Part shown: positions 15,978-25,513 of the stretch, one piece after another
How the letters are laid out: the number at the start of each line of letters is the position of its first letter
How positions within the stretch are numbered: position 1 is the first letter of the stretch
NCBI GenBank assembly: GCA_002451555.1
Contig: DKCU01000136.1
Coordinates: 1-37,452, forward strand
Reading direction: 5' to 3'
Origin: Candidatus Segatella albertsiae
Lineage (GTDB): Bacteria > Bacteroidota > Bacteroidia > Bacteroidales > Bacteroidaceae
DNA: 37,452 nucleotides
Translations under genes and position numbers: made by a program
The notes under the pieces: generated by a model
What the model saw: the letters and a program-made list of their open reading frames with translations, nothing else
Told to the model about the DNA's origin: nothing
The model's database searches: none

Positions 15978-17138
15978 TTATTTGTTCTCAAACAACGTAT
16001 CGAGATATTTGTAGAACTCAGGGTCTTCACCAACGATGGTCTTGTTGATAGTGCCATCGGGATTGATGATGACTTTGGTAGGAAAACCTGTCACGGCATA
16101 CTTTTCTGGAGTGAGGTCCTTGCTCTCATTCTTGACGTGAACCCAAGGCAACTGATGCTTCTCCACGGCAGCCTTCCACTTGGCCTCTGTATCTTGGCAA
16201 TCCACACCTACGATTTCAAATTTGCCTTTGTATTTCTCATAATACTTCTTCATCTCAGGCATACCTTTGATGCACCATCCACACCATGAACCCCAGAAGT
16301 CGAGGATAACGTACTTGCCACGGAGAGAAGATAGCGAGAAATCCTTTCCTTGGATGTCTTTCAGAGTGAAATCTGGAGCCATCTTGCCGTCTGCGACATT
16401 CTTTTCAGCTTCCTTGCGCATATTTTCAGCCTCCAAGCGGACTTTGACCGCATCGAAGATGCCTTTCAACCTACCGTTGACGATGCTTGGATCCAAGGTA
16501 CTCATGACCATATTTAAATCTTTTGGCTCCAGGAAGGATGCTACGTATGCTGAGGCTTCCTCGTTCTTGTGAGCATTGAGATAGGCAGTAAGTTCGGTAT
16601 GCATTTTTTCTCGTGCTACCTTCATGGCAGCCTCGTAGGCTTTTCCTGCTTCTTCTTTTATCGCCTTATCCTTGGAGTCTTTTACCTTGTCTTCATACTT
16701 TTTGCCTTCATCAAAAGAAACCTTTTGATATTCTTGCAAGATATTATTCAGGTTGTTGTATTGTTTGTAGAAATCTCCTCCTTTTACTTGGAACGAAGCT
16801 ACTGTGCCTTTTAACTCAACGGTCTCGCCAGGGATAGCAGGAATCAAACCTGAAACCACGAATGGATTTCCTTTCTGTCTGGAGAAAGGCTGATAGAAAA
16901 TGATGTTCTTGGGGGTGTCTAGTTGAACTTTGTATTCAAACTTTCCTTTCTTTGTTACTAAATCTGCAAGTTTTGCACCCCTAACATCTTTGTAGTCGCA
17001 ACCAAGAATAACTAATGTGTCTTGTACATCACTAAGATTGCCTTTGATGGTAAAGGTACCACTTGTAGGTTTGCTTTGTGCATTGCAAGCAGCAGCCATC
17101 ATGATGGCTGCTGCAGAAATTAAAATACTCTTTTTCAT
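15978..17138 (-). CDS. TlpA-like thioredoxin (CGWC)
   Basis: A 386-residue exported protein, same length and domain order as its downstream neighbour but clearly diverged. The signal region has AAAC at residues 15-18, a marginal lipobox, so it may be a lipoprotein anchored in the membrane. A DUF4369-like N-domain (FTIKGNLSDVQDTLVILG) is followed by a Lys/Glu-rich helical segment at about 140-185. The C-terminal thioredoxin domain has DFWGSWCGWC (Cys286, Cys289) and cis-Pro GFPTKVIIN. The Trp in CGWC differs from the Pro in the other two thioredoxin-fold proteins here, so redox potential or partner may differ. It starts 12 bp after susD, so it is co-transcribed with the Sus locus. Confidence 0.88.
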   Translation of the reverse strand: MKKSILISAAAIMMAAACNAQSKPTSGTFTIKGNLSDVQDTLVILGCDYKDVRGAKLADLVTKKGKFEYKVQLDTPKNIIFYQPFSRQKGNPFVVSGLIPAIPGETVELKGTVASFQVKGGDFYKQYNNLNNILQEYQKVSFDEGKKYEDKVKDSKDKAIKEEAGKAYEAAMKVAREKMHTELTAYLNAHKNEEASAYVASFLEPKDLNMVMSTLDPSIVNGRLKGIFDAVKVRLEAENMRKEAEKNVADGKMAPDFTLKDIQGKDFSLSSLRGKYVILDFWGSWCGWCIKGMPEMKKYYEKYKGKFEIVGVDCQDTEAKWKAAVEKHQLPWVHVKNESKDLTPEKYAVTGFPTKVIINPDGTINKTIVGEDPEFYKYLDTLFENK

Positions 17139-17150
17139 GAGATATGTCTT

Positions 17151-18596
17151 TTATTCTTTATAGTTCTGTGTAATTTGAGGATTGTTGTTGAGAACATTCT
17201 GAGGGAATGGGAATATCCACATCTTGCTGTCTGGCTTGATGGTGTAGGTCTTGCCTGCCAAAGTACGAGAATAGTCTTGCTTCCATCCATCCAACTGGTT
17301 CCAACGCTTCTTGTCTATGAAGATGTTCACGGAATAAATATCCTCATTCATGGTCACTTGCTTGACGTGCTTGATAGCCTCCGTTTCTGTACTCACTGTA
17401 CCTTTGAGAGGTTGATATTTCTCAGGGGCGATACGGTTGACACGCACTTTATCAAGATACTCCATAGCGGTGTCGTAGTTGCCTTTATGGGTCTCGCATT
17501 CGGCTATAGTGAGATACATCTGGGTAGAACGGAGTCCACCATCATTCCATAGGGAATTGAGGTCGTAGGTAAAATTAAAGCCTTTTTCACCCAACATGCT
17601 TTCTCCTGCATCCATGAGGTAATCGTATGCCATGTTCATGTTACTCATTTTGTCTTTATAGGCATGTCCGTCCTCAAAGTTAGCCATGGTTTCAGGGGTA
17701 TAGGCATTATAGAAATCAAGATTTCCTGTTAAGAAATAATCCTCGTCTGTTCCTTTTTTACCACGGTTGATGACAGGGTAAATACCGCCAGTCATATAGC
17801 CTTGTGTGGTTCCTAAATATGTGGTATTGTAATTGTTGATGACACCATTGATGGTAATTGCTTGCTTGGCTGCCTCTTCTGCCTCATCATACTTTTGCAT
17901 ATTGAGCAGAGCTAATGCCTTGACGGCGTATGCGGCAGGCTTGCAAAAACGCATCTTGTTGACGGCAACTTCTGGGAGTCCATTTAGGTCAATGGCTTCA
18001 TTGACATCCTTCAAGATTTGGTCGTAGATTTCTTGTACCGTACTTTTAGGCTGTGCTACTTGGATATCTTTATCTTCCGTGAGATTGATGATGCCAGGAT
18101 CATTTGCGGCTGTTGCTGGATTGTAAGCCTTGGCAAATTTATTGACCAAGATATAGAGCGACCAAGCACGCAGCGTCAAGGCTTCACATTTTAACGCTTT
18201 CTTGGCTGCATCTGAACCAGAGGCTTCATCAACTTTTGTAAGGATAGGATTGGCAATCTTGCCAATATATCCATAATAGGTTGAGTAATCTGTATCAGAA
18301 GATGTCAGTTCTGCCATCTTATCCATATTAGCCTCATCGTAGGTCCAGATGATGACATTGCGTGTTTTGACAGGTTGACTGATGGTAGTTGCGATATTAC
18401 TGAAAGCATAAATCATGTCACCCGCTATGAGGCGCATGTCTTTTGCACTTCCATCATATTCTGTATTCAACAGCATTTCAAGTTGGTCGGTGGTGGTGAG
18501 CAGGTTCTTGCCTTTTGGCTCCAAGTCGGTGAAACTCTCGCAAGAGCTCATCAAGAGTCCCGCAACAGCCAATAAACTACATATTATCTTTTTCAT
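17151..18596 (-). CDS. SusD/RagB family lipoprotein
   Basis: A 481-residue surface lipoprotein with lipobox LLMSSC (Cys19) and the start-of-mature pattern FTDLEPKG. The SusD helical fold is supported by CEALTLRAWSLYILVNKFAK, YAVKALALLNMQKYDEAEEA, LTIAECETHKGNYDTAMEYL, a C-terminal FIDKKRWNQL and a final IFPFPQNVLNNNPQITQNY. It should form the binding partner of the SusC encoded 37 bp upstream. It differs markedly from the SusD of the first locus, so the ligands probably differ. The next gene downstream (TlpA-like) starts 12 bp later. Confidence 0.93.
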   Translation of the reverse strand: MKKIICSLLAVAGLLMSSCESFTDLEPKGKNLLTTTDQLEMLLNTEYDGSAKDMRLIAGDMIYAFSNIATTISQPVKTRNVIIWTYDEANMDKMAELTSSDTDYSTYYGYIGKIANPILTKVDEASGSDAAKKALKCEALTLRAWSLYILVNKFAKAYNPATAANDPGIINLTEDKDIQVAQPKSTVQEIYDQILKDVNEAIDLNGLPEVAVNKMRFCKPAAYAVKALALLNMQKYDEAEEAAKQAITINGVINNYNTTYLGTTQGYMTGGIYPVINRGKKGTDEDYFLTGNLDFYNAYTPETMANFEDGHAYKDKMSNMNMAYDYLMDAGESMLGEKGFNFTYDLNSLWNDGGLRSTQMYLTIAECETHKGNYDTAMEYLDKVRVNRIAPEKYQPLKGTVSTETEAIKHVKQVTMNEDIYSVNIFIDKKRWNQLDGWKQDYSRTLAGKTYTIKPDSKMWIFPFPQNVLNNNPQITQNYKE

Positions 18597-18633
18597 TGTT
18601 TTTCGTTTTTATCGTTTGTACCATACATAGAGA

Positions 18634-21600
18634 TTAGAAACTGATGTTCAGACCAAAGATGTAGGAACTCTGGTTGCGGAGTCCAAGGGTCTCAGGATCG
18701 ACATGTACGCTATTTGCCACCCACAGATACTTAGGGTTATCTATCTGGAAGCGCAAGCTCAATCGGTTGATGCCAGTACCTCTGAACCACTCTTGTGGGA
18801 AGTCATAACCCAATACGATGTTTCTAATCTTCAAAAAATCTGCATGATGGATGGCATTGTTGGCATACATTGTTTCTGAACCAAGAGATGTTGATGCATA
18901 TCTGCCAAGACCAGGAATATCTGTAGGATGCTCTGGTGTCCAGGCATTCAAGAAATAGCTGGCTACAGCGGTGCTCCAACTGGTAGAGAATGTTTCATCG
19001 TGGGTCAAGGCTCTCATCATGTGACCTCCATAGTAAGCCATCAAGATGCTGAATGAGAAACCATTCCATCTCACGCTGTTGTCCATACCCATAATCACCT
19101 TTGGCTCGCTCTGTCCTGAGTATTCCAAGATGCTGGTGCTCTTACCTGAAGCATTATGAGAGGTTCCACCATCCTCGATATAGAAGAGGGTTTGACCTTT
19201 CTCACCGACTTGGTCGCTGATACCAGCAAAGCGGTAAGACCAAAGGGCACTGGATGGCTTTCCTTTGACGTATGGTCTGGAAATCAATTGATATGCACTG
19301 GTAGATGGATTCTCCACGTCGGTTACGATGTTGCTGTTGTGCGACATGGTGAAGTTGGTGGTCCAACTCCATCCCTTGCGGCTTGCTGCTCTTAGCCAAT
19401 CGTAGGTAATCTGCAACTCCACACCACGGTTACGCATGGATGCCATATTCACGAACATGGAACTGAAACCTGTGGTTGGGTCGAGTGTGCGATAAGAGAA
19501 TACATCTTTTGCCACTTTATTATAGTAGTCGATGGAACCACGCAGACGATTGTTGAGCAATCCAAAATCGATACCGATGTTGGTGGTACGGCTCTGCTCC
19601 CATTTCAAGTTAGGGTTGGCAGGACTCTCTATGGTGCCGTATGGTAAGTTGGTGTAACTGTTGAGGCTTCCCGAAGTAGCGGTCATGTAGCTGGTTGCAC
19701 CTTGGTAGATGTTACCCGTCACACCATAACTAACACGGAGTTTCAAGAAATTTACCCACTTAATGTCCTTCATGAAGTCTTCGTTATGTATCAGCCATCC
19801 TGCACCTACTGACCAAAGTGGTGTACCACGGAATTTGGCGTTCAAACCATATACGTCGGCATAGTCCTTACGGAACGAACCGAATACATTATACTTTTCG
19901 TCGTATGTATAAGTAAGGTTGAAATAACCTGAGGCATACTTGTGGTGTTGTTCTGTCAAAACACCCATGCCTTCCTCTATATAAGGACTAAATACAAACT
20001 GAGATGCAGGATAGCCCCCAGAAGCTCCAAAGAAATAGGGTGAGTAAGTCATTGTACTCAATGTACTAAAGTCGATGGTATGAGTAGAACTGGTCTGCAA
20101 CTGGTCATCATAACCTAACATCAAAGCCTTGGAACCAGTTTGCTTGGTCTCACGGAACTCCAAACCTGCGATAGCCATGATGTCGTGCTTGCCGAAAGTC
20201 TTGCTGTAGTTGAGCTGACCACGAGCCGTCCAATATCTGCCATCGATATTGGTGGTACGTAACATACCGCCAGTGGTAGGCACATAGTTTTTGATCGTAC
20301 CATCGGCTGCCTGATAGTAGTAGGCGTTGCGCATGGTACGCATCACGTGGCTATCTTGTGTGGCAAGCCATTCGGTTGTATTATGATTGGTCTCATAGAC
20401 AAACTGGGCGTTGGCGGTCAAGCCATCGATGATTTTGAAGAGCAAGTCACCATGATAGCGCATATACTGACGGCGAGAAACCTGTGTGTTCTTGTAGTAT
20501 TCATCCACAGGATTACTGCTTAAGTCTTCGAAAGGAGAATCGAAGGTCAAGTAATCATCACCATCAAACCAGTAGTGCTGTCCCTTCACGCTGCCATCGG
20601 CATTGTAGAATGGCATATAGGCTGGTTGCGCCCAGATGTTAGCATAAGAACCATTGTAATCGTAGCCAGCTTCCTTACTCTTGCTATAGATGCCGTTGAT
20701 GGTCATGGAGGCAGTGAGCCACTTGGCTACATTGTAGGAACCCTTGTACTGTGCATTGAACTGGTTGGCGAAATGATTGATCAGTCCGCTGTTATCATAC
20801 TTGTAGTTGAGGGTCAGGTTGTTGGTGAACTTGTCGGAGCGACCACGCAGCGAGAGGTTGTATTGCTGCATCACTCTTTGCTTATAGACTGCGTTGGCAT
20901 AATCTTTGGCGTAGTTGTTCTTCTTGAGGGAAGCCAACTGACTTTGCAGTTCTTCGTCTGTGATATTACCCAATGCTTTCTGATAATAAGCATATTGAAT
21001 AGGAGTTACCATCTGTGTACCTTGACTTATAGCTTGTTCGGCATTCTTCAATGGGTCGGTCACCTCTCCATCATTGTGGAAGAAGTAATAATCCCAAAAA
21101 TTAGCCTCTGCATCCACTTGTTGCTCTGGAGTCATGTAGAAGTTGTCAGCGTAATCCACGTTCTTCTTCTCATAGACCGTGAGGTTGGCAGCGAAGTCGA
21201 TGTCTATCTTGCCCGCCTTCTTGGCGTTCTTGGTGGTCACGACGATGACACCATTGGATGCTCGGGCACCATAGATGGCGTTGGCTGCGGCATCCTTCAA
21301 TACGTTTACGCTCTCGATGTCGTAAGGGTTGAGGTCGTCGATGCTTCCTTCCACAGGCACTCCATCCACTACCAACAATGGGGTAGTCTCGGCATAGAGC
21401 GAGGAGGTACCACGGATGGTCATCTTGCCGTTATAGGTGGAAAGACCTGCCACACGGCCTTCGAGGTTGTTCATGATATTTGTCGTGTAACGCTCGTCCA
21501 ACTTGGCTGATGTGATGGTGGTGACAGAACCTGTCATCTTAGGCTTGGAAATTTCCTGGTATCCAGTCACTACAACTTCGGAAAGTTCATGGTCGGTTCC

Positions 21601-22180
21601 CATCTGTATGTCTCGCTTGATAGGATTTCTTCCATTGCCGAGACGAACTTCTGCTGTACTCATGCCGAGGTAGCTGAACTTCAAGGAACAGGCATTGGCT
21701 GGCACCTTTAAAGTATAGAAACCCTTGCTGTCGGTGATGGTACATACCTTGCTATCGTCGATGCATACGGACACACCTATCAAAGGCTCGCCGCTCTCGT
21801 CGGTGACGACACCCGATACATTGCGTACTCGCTCACCTGCGATGCGGCGAGTGATAGTCACGATGTTACCCTCAATCTCATAACGGCAGTTCACCTTATC
21901 CATTACTTCGTCGAGTACTTGTCGCAAAGGACGGTTGGTGGCACTCACGCTGATGTGTGGCAACTTAGCCGCCAAGTCTGTGCTGTAGATGAAGTTCAAG
22001 CCTGTTTGCTTCTTCACATCGGCGAAGAACTGCTTTACACTCATCGACTTGGCGTTGATGGTCACTGTCTGTCTCTTAGGCTGTTGCGCCATGACAGGAC
22101 TTGCCCCCCCCGAATGTAATCGCTCCAAGGATGAGCGATGTGGCGAAGAGGTTGTGTTTCATTTTTTTCAAATCTTTCAT
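18634..22180 (-). CDS. SusC/RagA outer membrane protein with STN domain; signal peptide out of frame (G8 tract)
   Basis: A TonB-dependent SusC transporter of about 1180 residues if repaired. From the 5' end it has an STN domain (VTINAKSMSVKQFFADVKKQ), a carboxypeptidase-D-like domain (GVVTDESGEPLIGVSVCID), a plug (SEVVVTGYQEISKPKMTGSV, TPLLVVDGVPVEGS, LKDAAANAIYGARASNGVIV) and a barrel ending in FGLNISF. The natural signal peptide begins at ATG 22180 (MKDLKKMKHNLFATSLILG) or ATG 22162. It runs into eight Gs (22111-22104), after which its frame ends at a stop about 10 codons on. With seven Gs it would join the main frame as ITFGGASPVMAQQ, an ideal cleavage site. As written, only a TTG at 22128 starts the main frame, and that product lacks an export signal. 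So this copy is either phase-OFF, mutated or misassembled. It lies between the DsbD-like gene (29 bp) and susD (37 bp). Confidence 0.88.
22104..22111 (-). repeat. G8 homopolymer in the susC signal-peptide region
   Basis: Eight consecutive C on the + strand (G on the coding strand) sit between the signal-peptide hydrophobic core and its cleavage site. The frame is open end-to-end only with 7 (or 10) Gs. Confidence 0.9.
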
Positions 22181-22209
22181 ACTCTCTCTTATATAATTAA
22201 ACATGGATA

Positions 22210-24144
22210 TTACAGTTCTATGGTGATAGTCTTGGACTTAGGCATCAAGCAAGCATGACTGTCGCAAGCTTGATAGTTGACGGTAAAAGTAACCTTTCCA
22301 TTGTTTCCCTCCACTTTCTGACGGAAGATTTGCTCACCCTCCAAGATGATAGACTTGGAACCTGCCATGGGTCTGCCGGTTGGCTTCTGTAGTTCGCCAA
22401 CGAGCTTTGCGTCACCCTCTGCCTTGAGATCATAAGTAGTCTGGATATAAGGGTCTTGGTCGCTTACCTCTGCATAGATGTGATAGCCAGGATAAATCTT
22501 CATACGGATGACAATCTCCTTGTCCTTTCCTGCGGTACTGACTGCTGATGACAGGGCTACAGGCTCTTCCTTGGTTGCTTTCTCTTTGATGGGAGCTATC
22601 TTGCTTTCATCGAAATCATAGAATTTGAGGACGCTGTAGTCGTTGCCTGGAGTTTTTGGGTCGAGGTCGTTGACGAGCCAAAGCCAGCCACCGCTCTCTG
22701 TGAAGAAAAGCTTGCTTTGGTATTTGTTGTACCACTCACGCCACTGCTTGGCATTGTCGTAGCGAAGCAAGGTATAGCGATAGAGGATGCGCTTGGCTTT
22801 CTCTACGTCTTGGCTGTTCTCCCACATGGAGATAGCCTTATCAAGGATGCGCTTATCGTTGTTGGCGATGCCAAGGCTTTTGGCATCTTCGTCGAGAGCT
22901 ACATCATATCCGTTGAGACTACCATAGAAATAAGGGCGGTTCTCGGTATAGTAGCTTACATATTTGTCAACATCTGTACCAAACATTTCATATAAGTTTC
23001 CAGCTCTTTCCTTTACATAGTCAATATAGGATGGGACAGGTTGAGGATTTTCTGCCATCTGCATATACATCTTCTCTGTCTCATTAGGCTTTTCTCCAGC
23101 GGCTACAACTTTTTTAAGTGAGTCCGCCAAATGTTTCGTTTGTTGGTTGTAACTTTCAATCATCTCTTTGTAAGCATCATAGTTTTCTTTGCTTACTGTG
23201 TATTTATGCTCGTCAACAGTTGTGCGTGTGGAGATTCCTTCATTAAGTTTGCGAGCAATAATATGATGACCTTTGAACTTATTGATGTAGATAACTGCGT
23301 TGAGGAATACTGGCTTAGCCTCTTCCGTCATATCAGCAGGAGAGGCTGAGAATCCCCAATGTAGGAAGTTGGCGTGGCGGCCAATGGAAATGGCGCCATA
23401 GCTCTTGGCACTCTCACCACCAGAGATAATCTCGGCATCAGGAGAGTCGAGATAACCCCATTGTCGAGTTACCATACCTACTTTATAGCCCTTGGTATTA
23501 AAATAGTCTTTGTTTTGTACCTTCCACATCGGAATCATGTCTGGTAATTTCTCTTGGCACATTTCTGCGTATTCCTTGGCACCAGCAGGTGTAGGACGAT
23601 TCTCGGTGGTAATCTTCACCTTGTATGGCCCCTTGAAGATGGCGTTCTTGGTCTGCATGTTGTAGGCATGGCCAAGAAGGCAAAGACAATACCAGTCGTT
23701 CTTCACACCGATGTAGCGACCTGTCGTCTCGCTCTCGTCGGCGATGGTGATGACTGGACGATCAAAGTTCTCTGGGAAGTACTTGGCAGGTATCAACTTG
23801 CTGTATCTTCCATTTTCGATAATGGTGCGGCGTGGTGTGATGGGAGTTGGGTCTCCATCAATGATGGTCACGTCGTAGTCGTAAGACATTTTGTAGTTGT
23901 AATCCTTTCCTTGCACGGCCTTTACGGTAGTGAAGTAAGTTTCAAGGAAAGATTTCCAGGCTGCGGTTCGAGCCACGATGCTCTTGGCGTTAGCCTCCTT
24001 GTCATAATCACGGGTACCAAAGGTCTCAATGTCAGAGTGACCTCCCACATAGAGCACCTTCAAGTTGGTCTTCTTTACGTTGGCAGCCATTGTTGCAATG
24101 TAAGCAAACAAAGCAAGTGCCATCATTGATAAGAATCTTTTCAT
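22210..24144 (-). CDS. Large periplasmic protein: ThuA-like N-terminal region plus C-terminal DsbD-alpha-like domain
   Basis: A 644-residue exported protein from ATG 24144 (MKRFLSMMALALFAYIA, signal peptide). An upstream in-frame ATG at 24174 overlaps the fecR stop codon and is less likely. Residues ~25-300 (LKVLYVGGHSDIETFG, DYDVTIIDGDP, GRHANFLHWGFSASPADMTE, FLNAVIYINKF) resemble ThuA/GATase-like Bacteroidota proteins, a tentative call. The middle is helical. The last ~105 residues look like the DsbD N-terminal (alpha) domain: YPGYHIYA, then VTFTVNYQACDSHACLMP with a Cys pair spaced CX4C and a final beta strand TITIEL. DsbD-alpha passes electrons to periplasmic thioredoxins, so this protein could be the redox partner of the TlpA-like proteins encoded downstream. 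No DsbD membrane domain is present. Confidence 0.72.
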   Translation of the reverse strand: MKRFLSMMALALFAYIATMAANVKKTNLKVLYVGGHSDIETFGTRDYDKEANAKSIVARTAAWKSFLETYFTTVKAVQGKDYNYKMSYDYDVTIIDGDPTPITPRRTIIENGRYSKLIPAKYFPENFDRPVITIADESETTGRYIGVKNDWYCLCLLGHAYNMQTKNAIFKGPYKVKITTENRPTPAGAKEYAEMCQEKLPDMIPMWKVQNKDYFNTKGYKVGMVTRQWGYLDSPDAEIISGGESAKSYGAISIGRHANFLHWGFSASPADMTEEAKPVFLNAVIYINKFKGHHIIARKLNEGISTRTTVDEHKYTVSKENYDAYKEMIESYNQQTKHLADSLKKVVAAGEKPNETEKMYMQMAENPQPVPSYIDYVKERAGNLYEMFGTDVDKYVSYYTENRPYFYGSLNGYDVALDEDAKSLGIANNDKRILDKAISMWENSQDVEKAKRILYRYTLLRYDNAKQWREWYNKYQSKLFFTESGGWLWLVNDLDPKTPGNDYSVLKFYDFDESKIAPIKEKATKEEPVALSSAVSTAGKDKEIVIRMKIYPGYHIYAEVSDQDPYIQTTYDLKAEGDAKLVGELQKPTGRPMAGSKSIILEGEQIFRQKVEGNNGKVTFTVNYQACDSHACLMPKSKTITIEL

Positions 24145-24157
24145 GTTGTGTATGATG

Positions 24158-25363
24158 TTAATGTTTGTATTCACTTATACTGATGAGACCATCTTTGGCG
24201 GCAATCTTCAACCCCGTGATACTCTCTATTGCATTGAGGGTAGGAGCCATCGGCTCATACTTGTCAATGCTGCCTGTGAATCGGATGTCCTTGATGTCAT
24301 CTGTAGAATATTCCACCTTCATGTTATACCAGTGGGAGATAACCTCCATCAACTCTGAGAGCGTGCAACCGTCGAAGAAGAAGTTGCCGGTGTTCCAAGA
24401 GGTGTAGAGGTTGACATCCACCTTGTCGATATTAGGAGTCCTGCCTGCTTGCAAGGTTGCCATCTCACCAGGCTTCAGGAGATATTCCTTGCCATGCTTG
24501 CTGCTTACGCCTACCTTTCCTCTTACCAGAACTACGCTTGTTACCCCTTCCTGTTTCATGGTGTTGACATTGAACTCCGTACCATAGTCATGGACATCGC
24601 CATTGGCTGTCTCTACGATGAATGGGCGTTGCTTCGAGTCTTTGGCAATGACAAAGTAAGCCTCGCCTTTCAACTTGACCCTTCGCTCGTTGCCAACAAA
24701 ATGGTTGGGATAGATAAGGGAGGTATTGTAATTCAAGTGAACGTATGTACCATCATCCAATACCATCCAAAACTCCTTGTTTTTCTTCGTTATCAGGGAG
24801 TTTTCCGTTATCTCTTCCGCTCCAAATAGGCTGCTTCCGTTTTCCTTTTCTATCTCTTCCACTTGTGCCAAGGCACTCTTGGCATCTGCCACCTTGATGG
24901 CTTTGCCACCGACGATAAGAGTAGCACCGTTCATGCCGTTTTGTTGCACTCGTTCGATGGCATGGTTGAGTTCTGCGGTAATGACAGGCTCTTGTGCTTT
25001 CTTGCCGATTAGCATCCATCCTGCTACCATTACGATGGCAATGATGGCAGCCGATGCAGCTATCCGTCGTAACCATACTTGCAAGGCTTTCTTGCTGTCG
25101 CTTTCTTTAGAGGAGGCATTTCCCTCCAATTCGATGGTAGCCTTGAACTTCTCCTTGGCTTTTTCCACATCGATGGAACGGTAAACCTTGTATCGGGATA
25201 GGAAATCATCATCGTCCATCAGCTCCTCTATCTTATCTCTCAAGGCTGGGTTTTCCTCCACCTTCTTAAGCAGTACCTTTCCCTCTTCCTCGTCAATATC
25301 GCCTGTAAGCATCTTGCTGACAAGTGTGTTAATATCGTAGTTATCTATCATCTTTCTTTTCAT
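24158..25363 (-). CDS. FecR family anti-sigma factor
   Basis: A 401-residue inner-membrane regulator. The cytoplasmic N-terminus (1-98, rich in Asp/Glu/Lys) should hold the sigma factor. One membrane segment spans about 100-120 (IAASAAIIAIVMVAGWMLIG). The periplasmic FecR domain has FWMVLDDGTYVHLNYNTSL, FVGNERRVKLKGEAYFVI, DYGTEFNVNTMKQEGVTSVV and the C-terminal FFFDGCTLSELMEVISHWYN. It is the first gene of the second Sus locus, and the next gene starts 13 bp after it. The ECF sigma gene is divergent from it rather than upstream in the same operon. No TAnnTTTG box is visible in front of it, consistent with (not proof of) transcription by the cognate ECF sigma. Confidence 0.94.
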   Translation of the reverse strand: MKRKMIDNYDINTLVSKMLTGDIDEEEGKVLLKKVEENPALRDKIEELMDDDDFLSRYKVYRSIDVEKAKEKFKATIELEGNASSKESDSKKALQVWLRRIAASAAIIAIVMVAGWMLIGKKAQEPVITAELNHAIERVQQNGMNGATLIVGGKAIKVADAKSALAQVEEIEKENGSSLFGAEEITENSLITKKNKEFWMVLDDGTYVHLNYNTSLIYPNHFVGNERRVKLKGEAYFVIAKDSKQRPFIVETANGDVHDYGTEFNVNTMKQEGVTSVVLVRGKVGVSSKHGKEYLLKPGEMATLQAGRTPNIDKVDVNLYTSWNTGNFFFDGCTLSELMEVISHWYNMKVEYSTDDIKDIRFTGSIDKYEPMAPTLNAIESITGLKIAAKDGLISISEYKH

Positions 25364-25459
25364 TTTGTAATCAAAATAGGTTGTTTTGTTTAATATAATA
25401 ACACTTTATAGGGTAAAAAGGGTTACAAATAAAAGAATAAAATGAAGAAAATGTGTCAT

Positions 25460-25494
25460 TTGTATATAAATATAGTGTATTTTTCGTAACTTTG
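25460..25494 (+). promoter_or_regulatory. Promoter of the ECF sigma gene
   Basis: TAACTTTG at 25487-25494 is a good -7 box. The nearest TTG is at 25460-25462, a 24-bp spacer that is longer than usual. A start near 25501 leaves a leader of only about 13-20 nt. The 141-bp divergent region shows such a box only on the sigma side. Confidence 0.5.
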
Positions 25495-25513
25495 CACCCA
25501 CATTGTGATAGGC

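Noticed and set aside
20575..21510. A 311-codon open frame on the + strand inside the second susC gene
   Set aside because: It lies wholly antisense to clear SusC domains and its protein shows no recognisable features; a codon-bias shadow.
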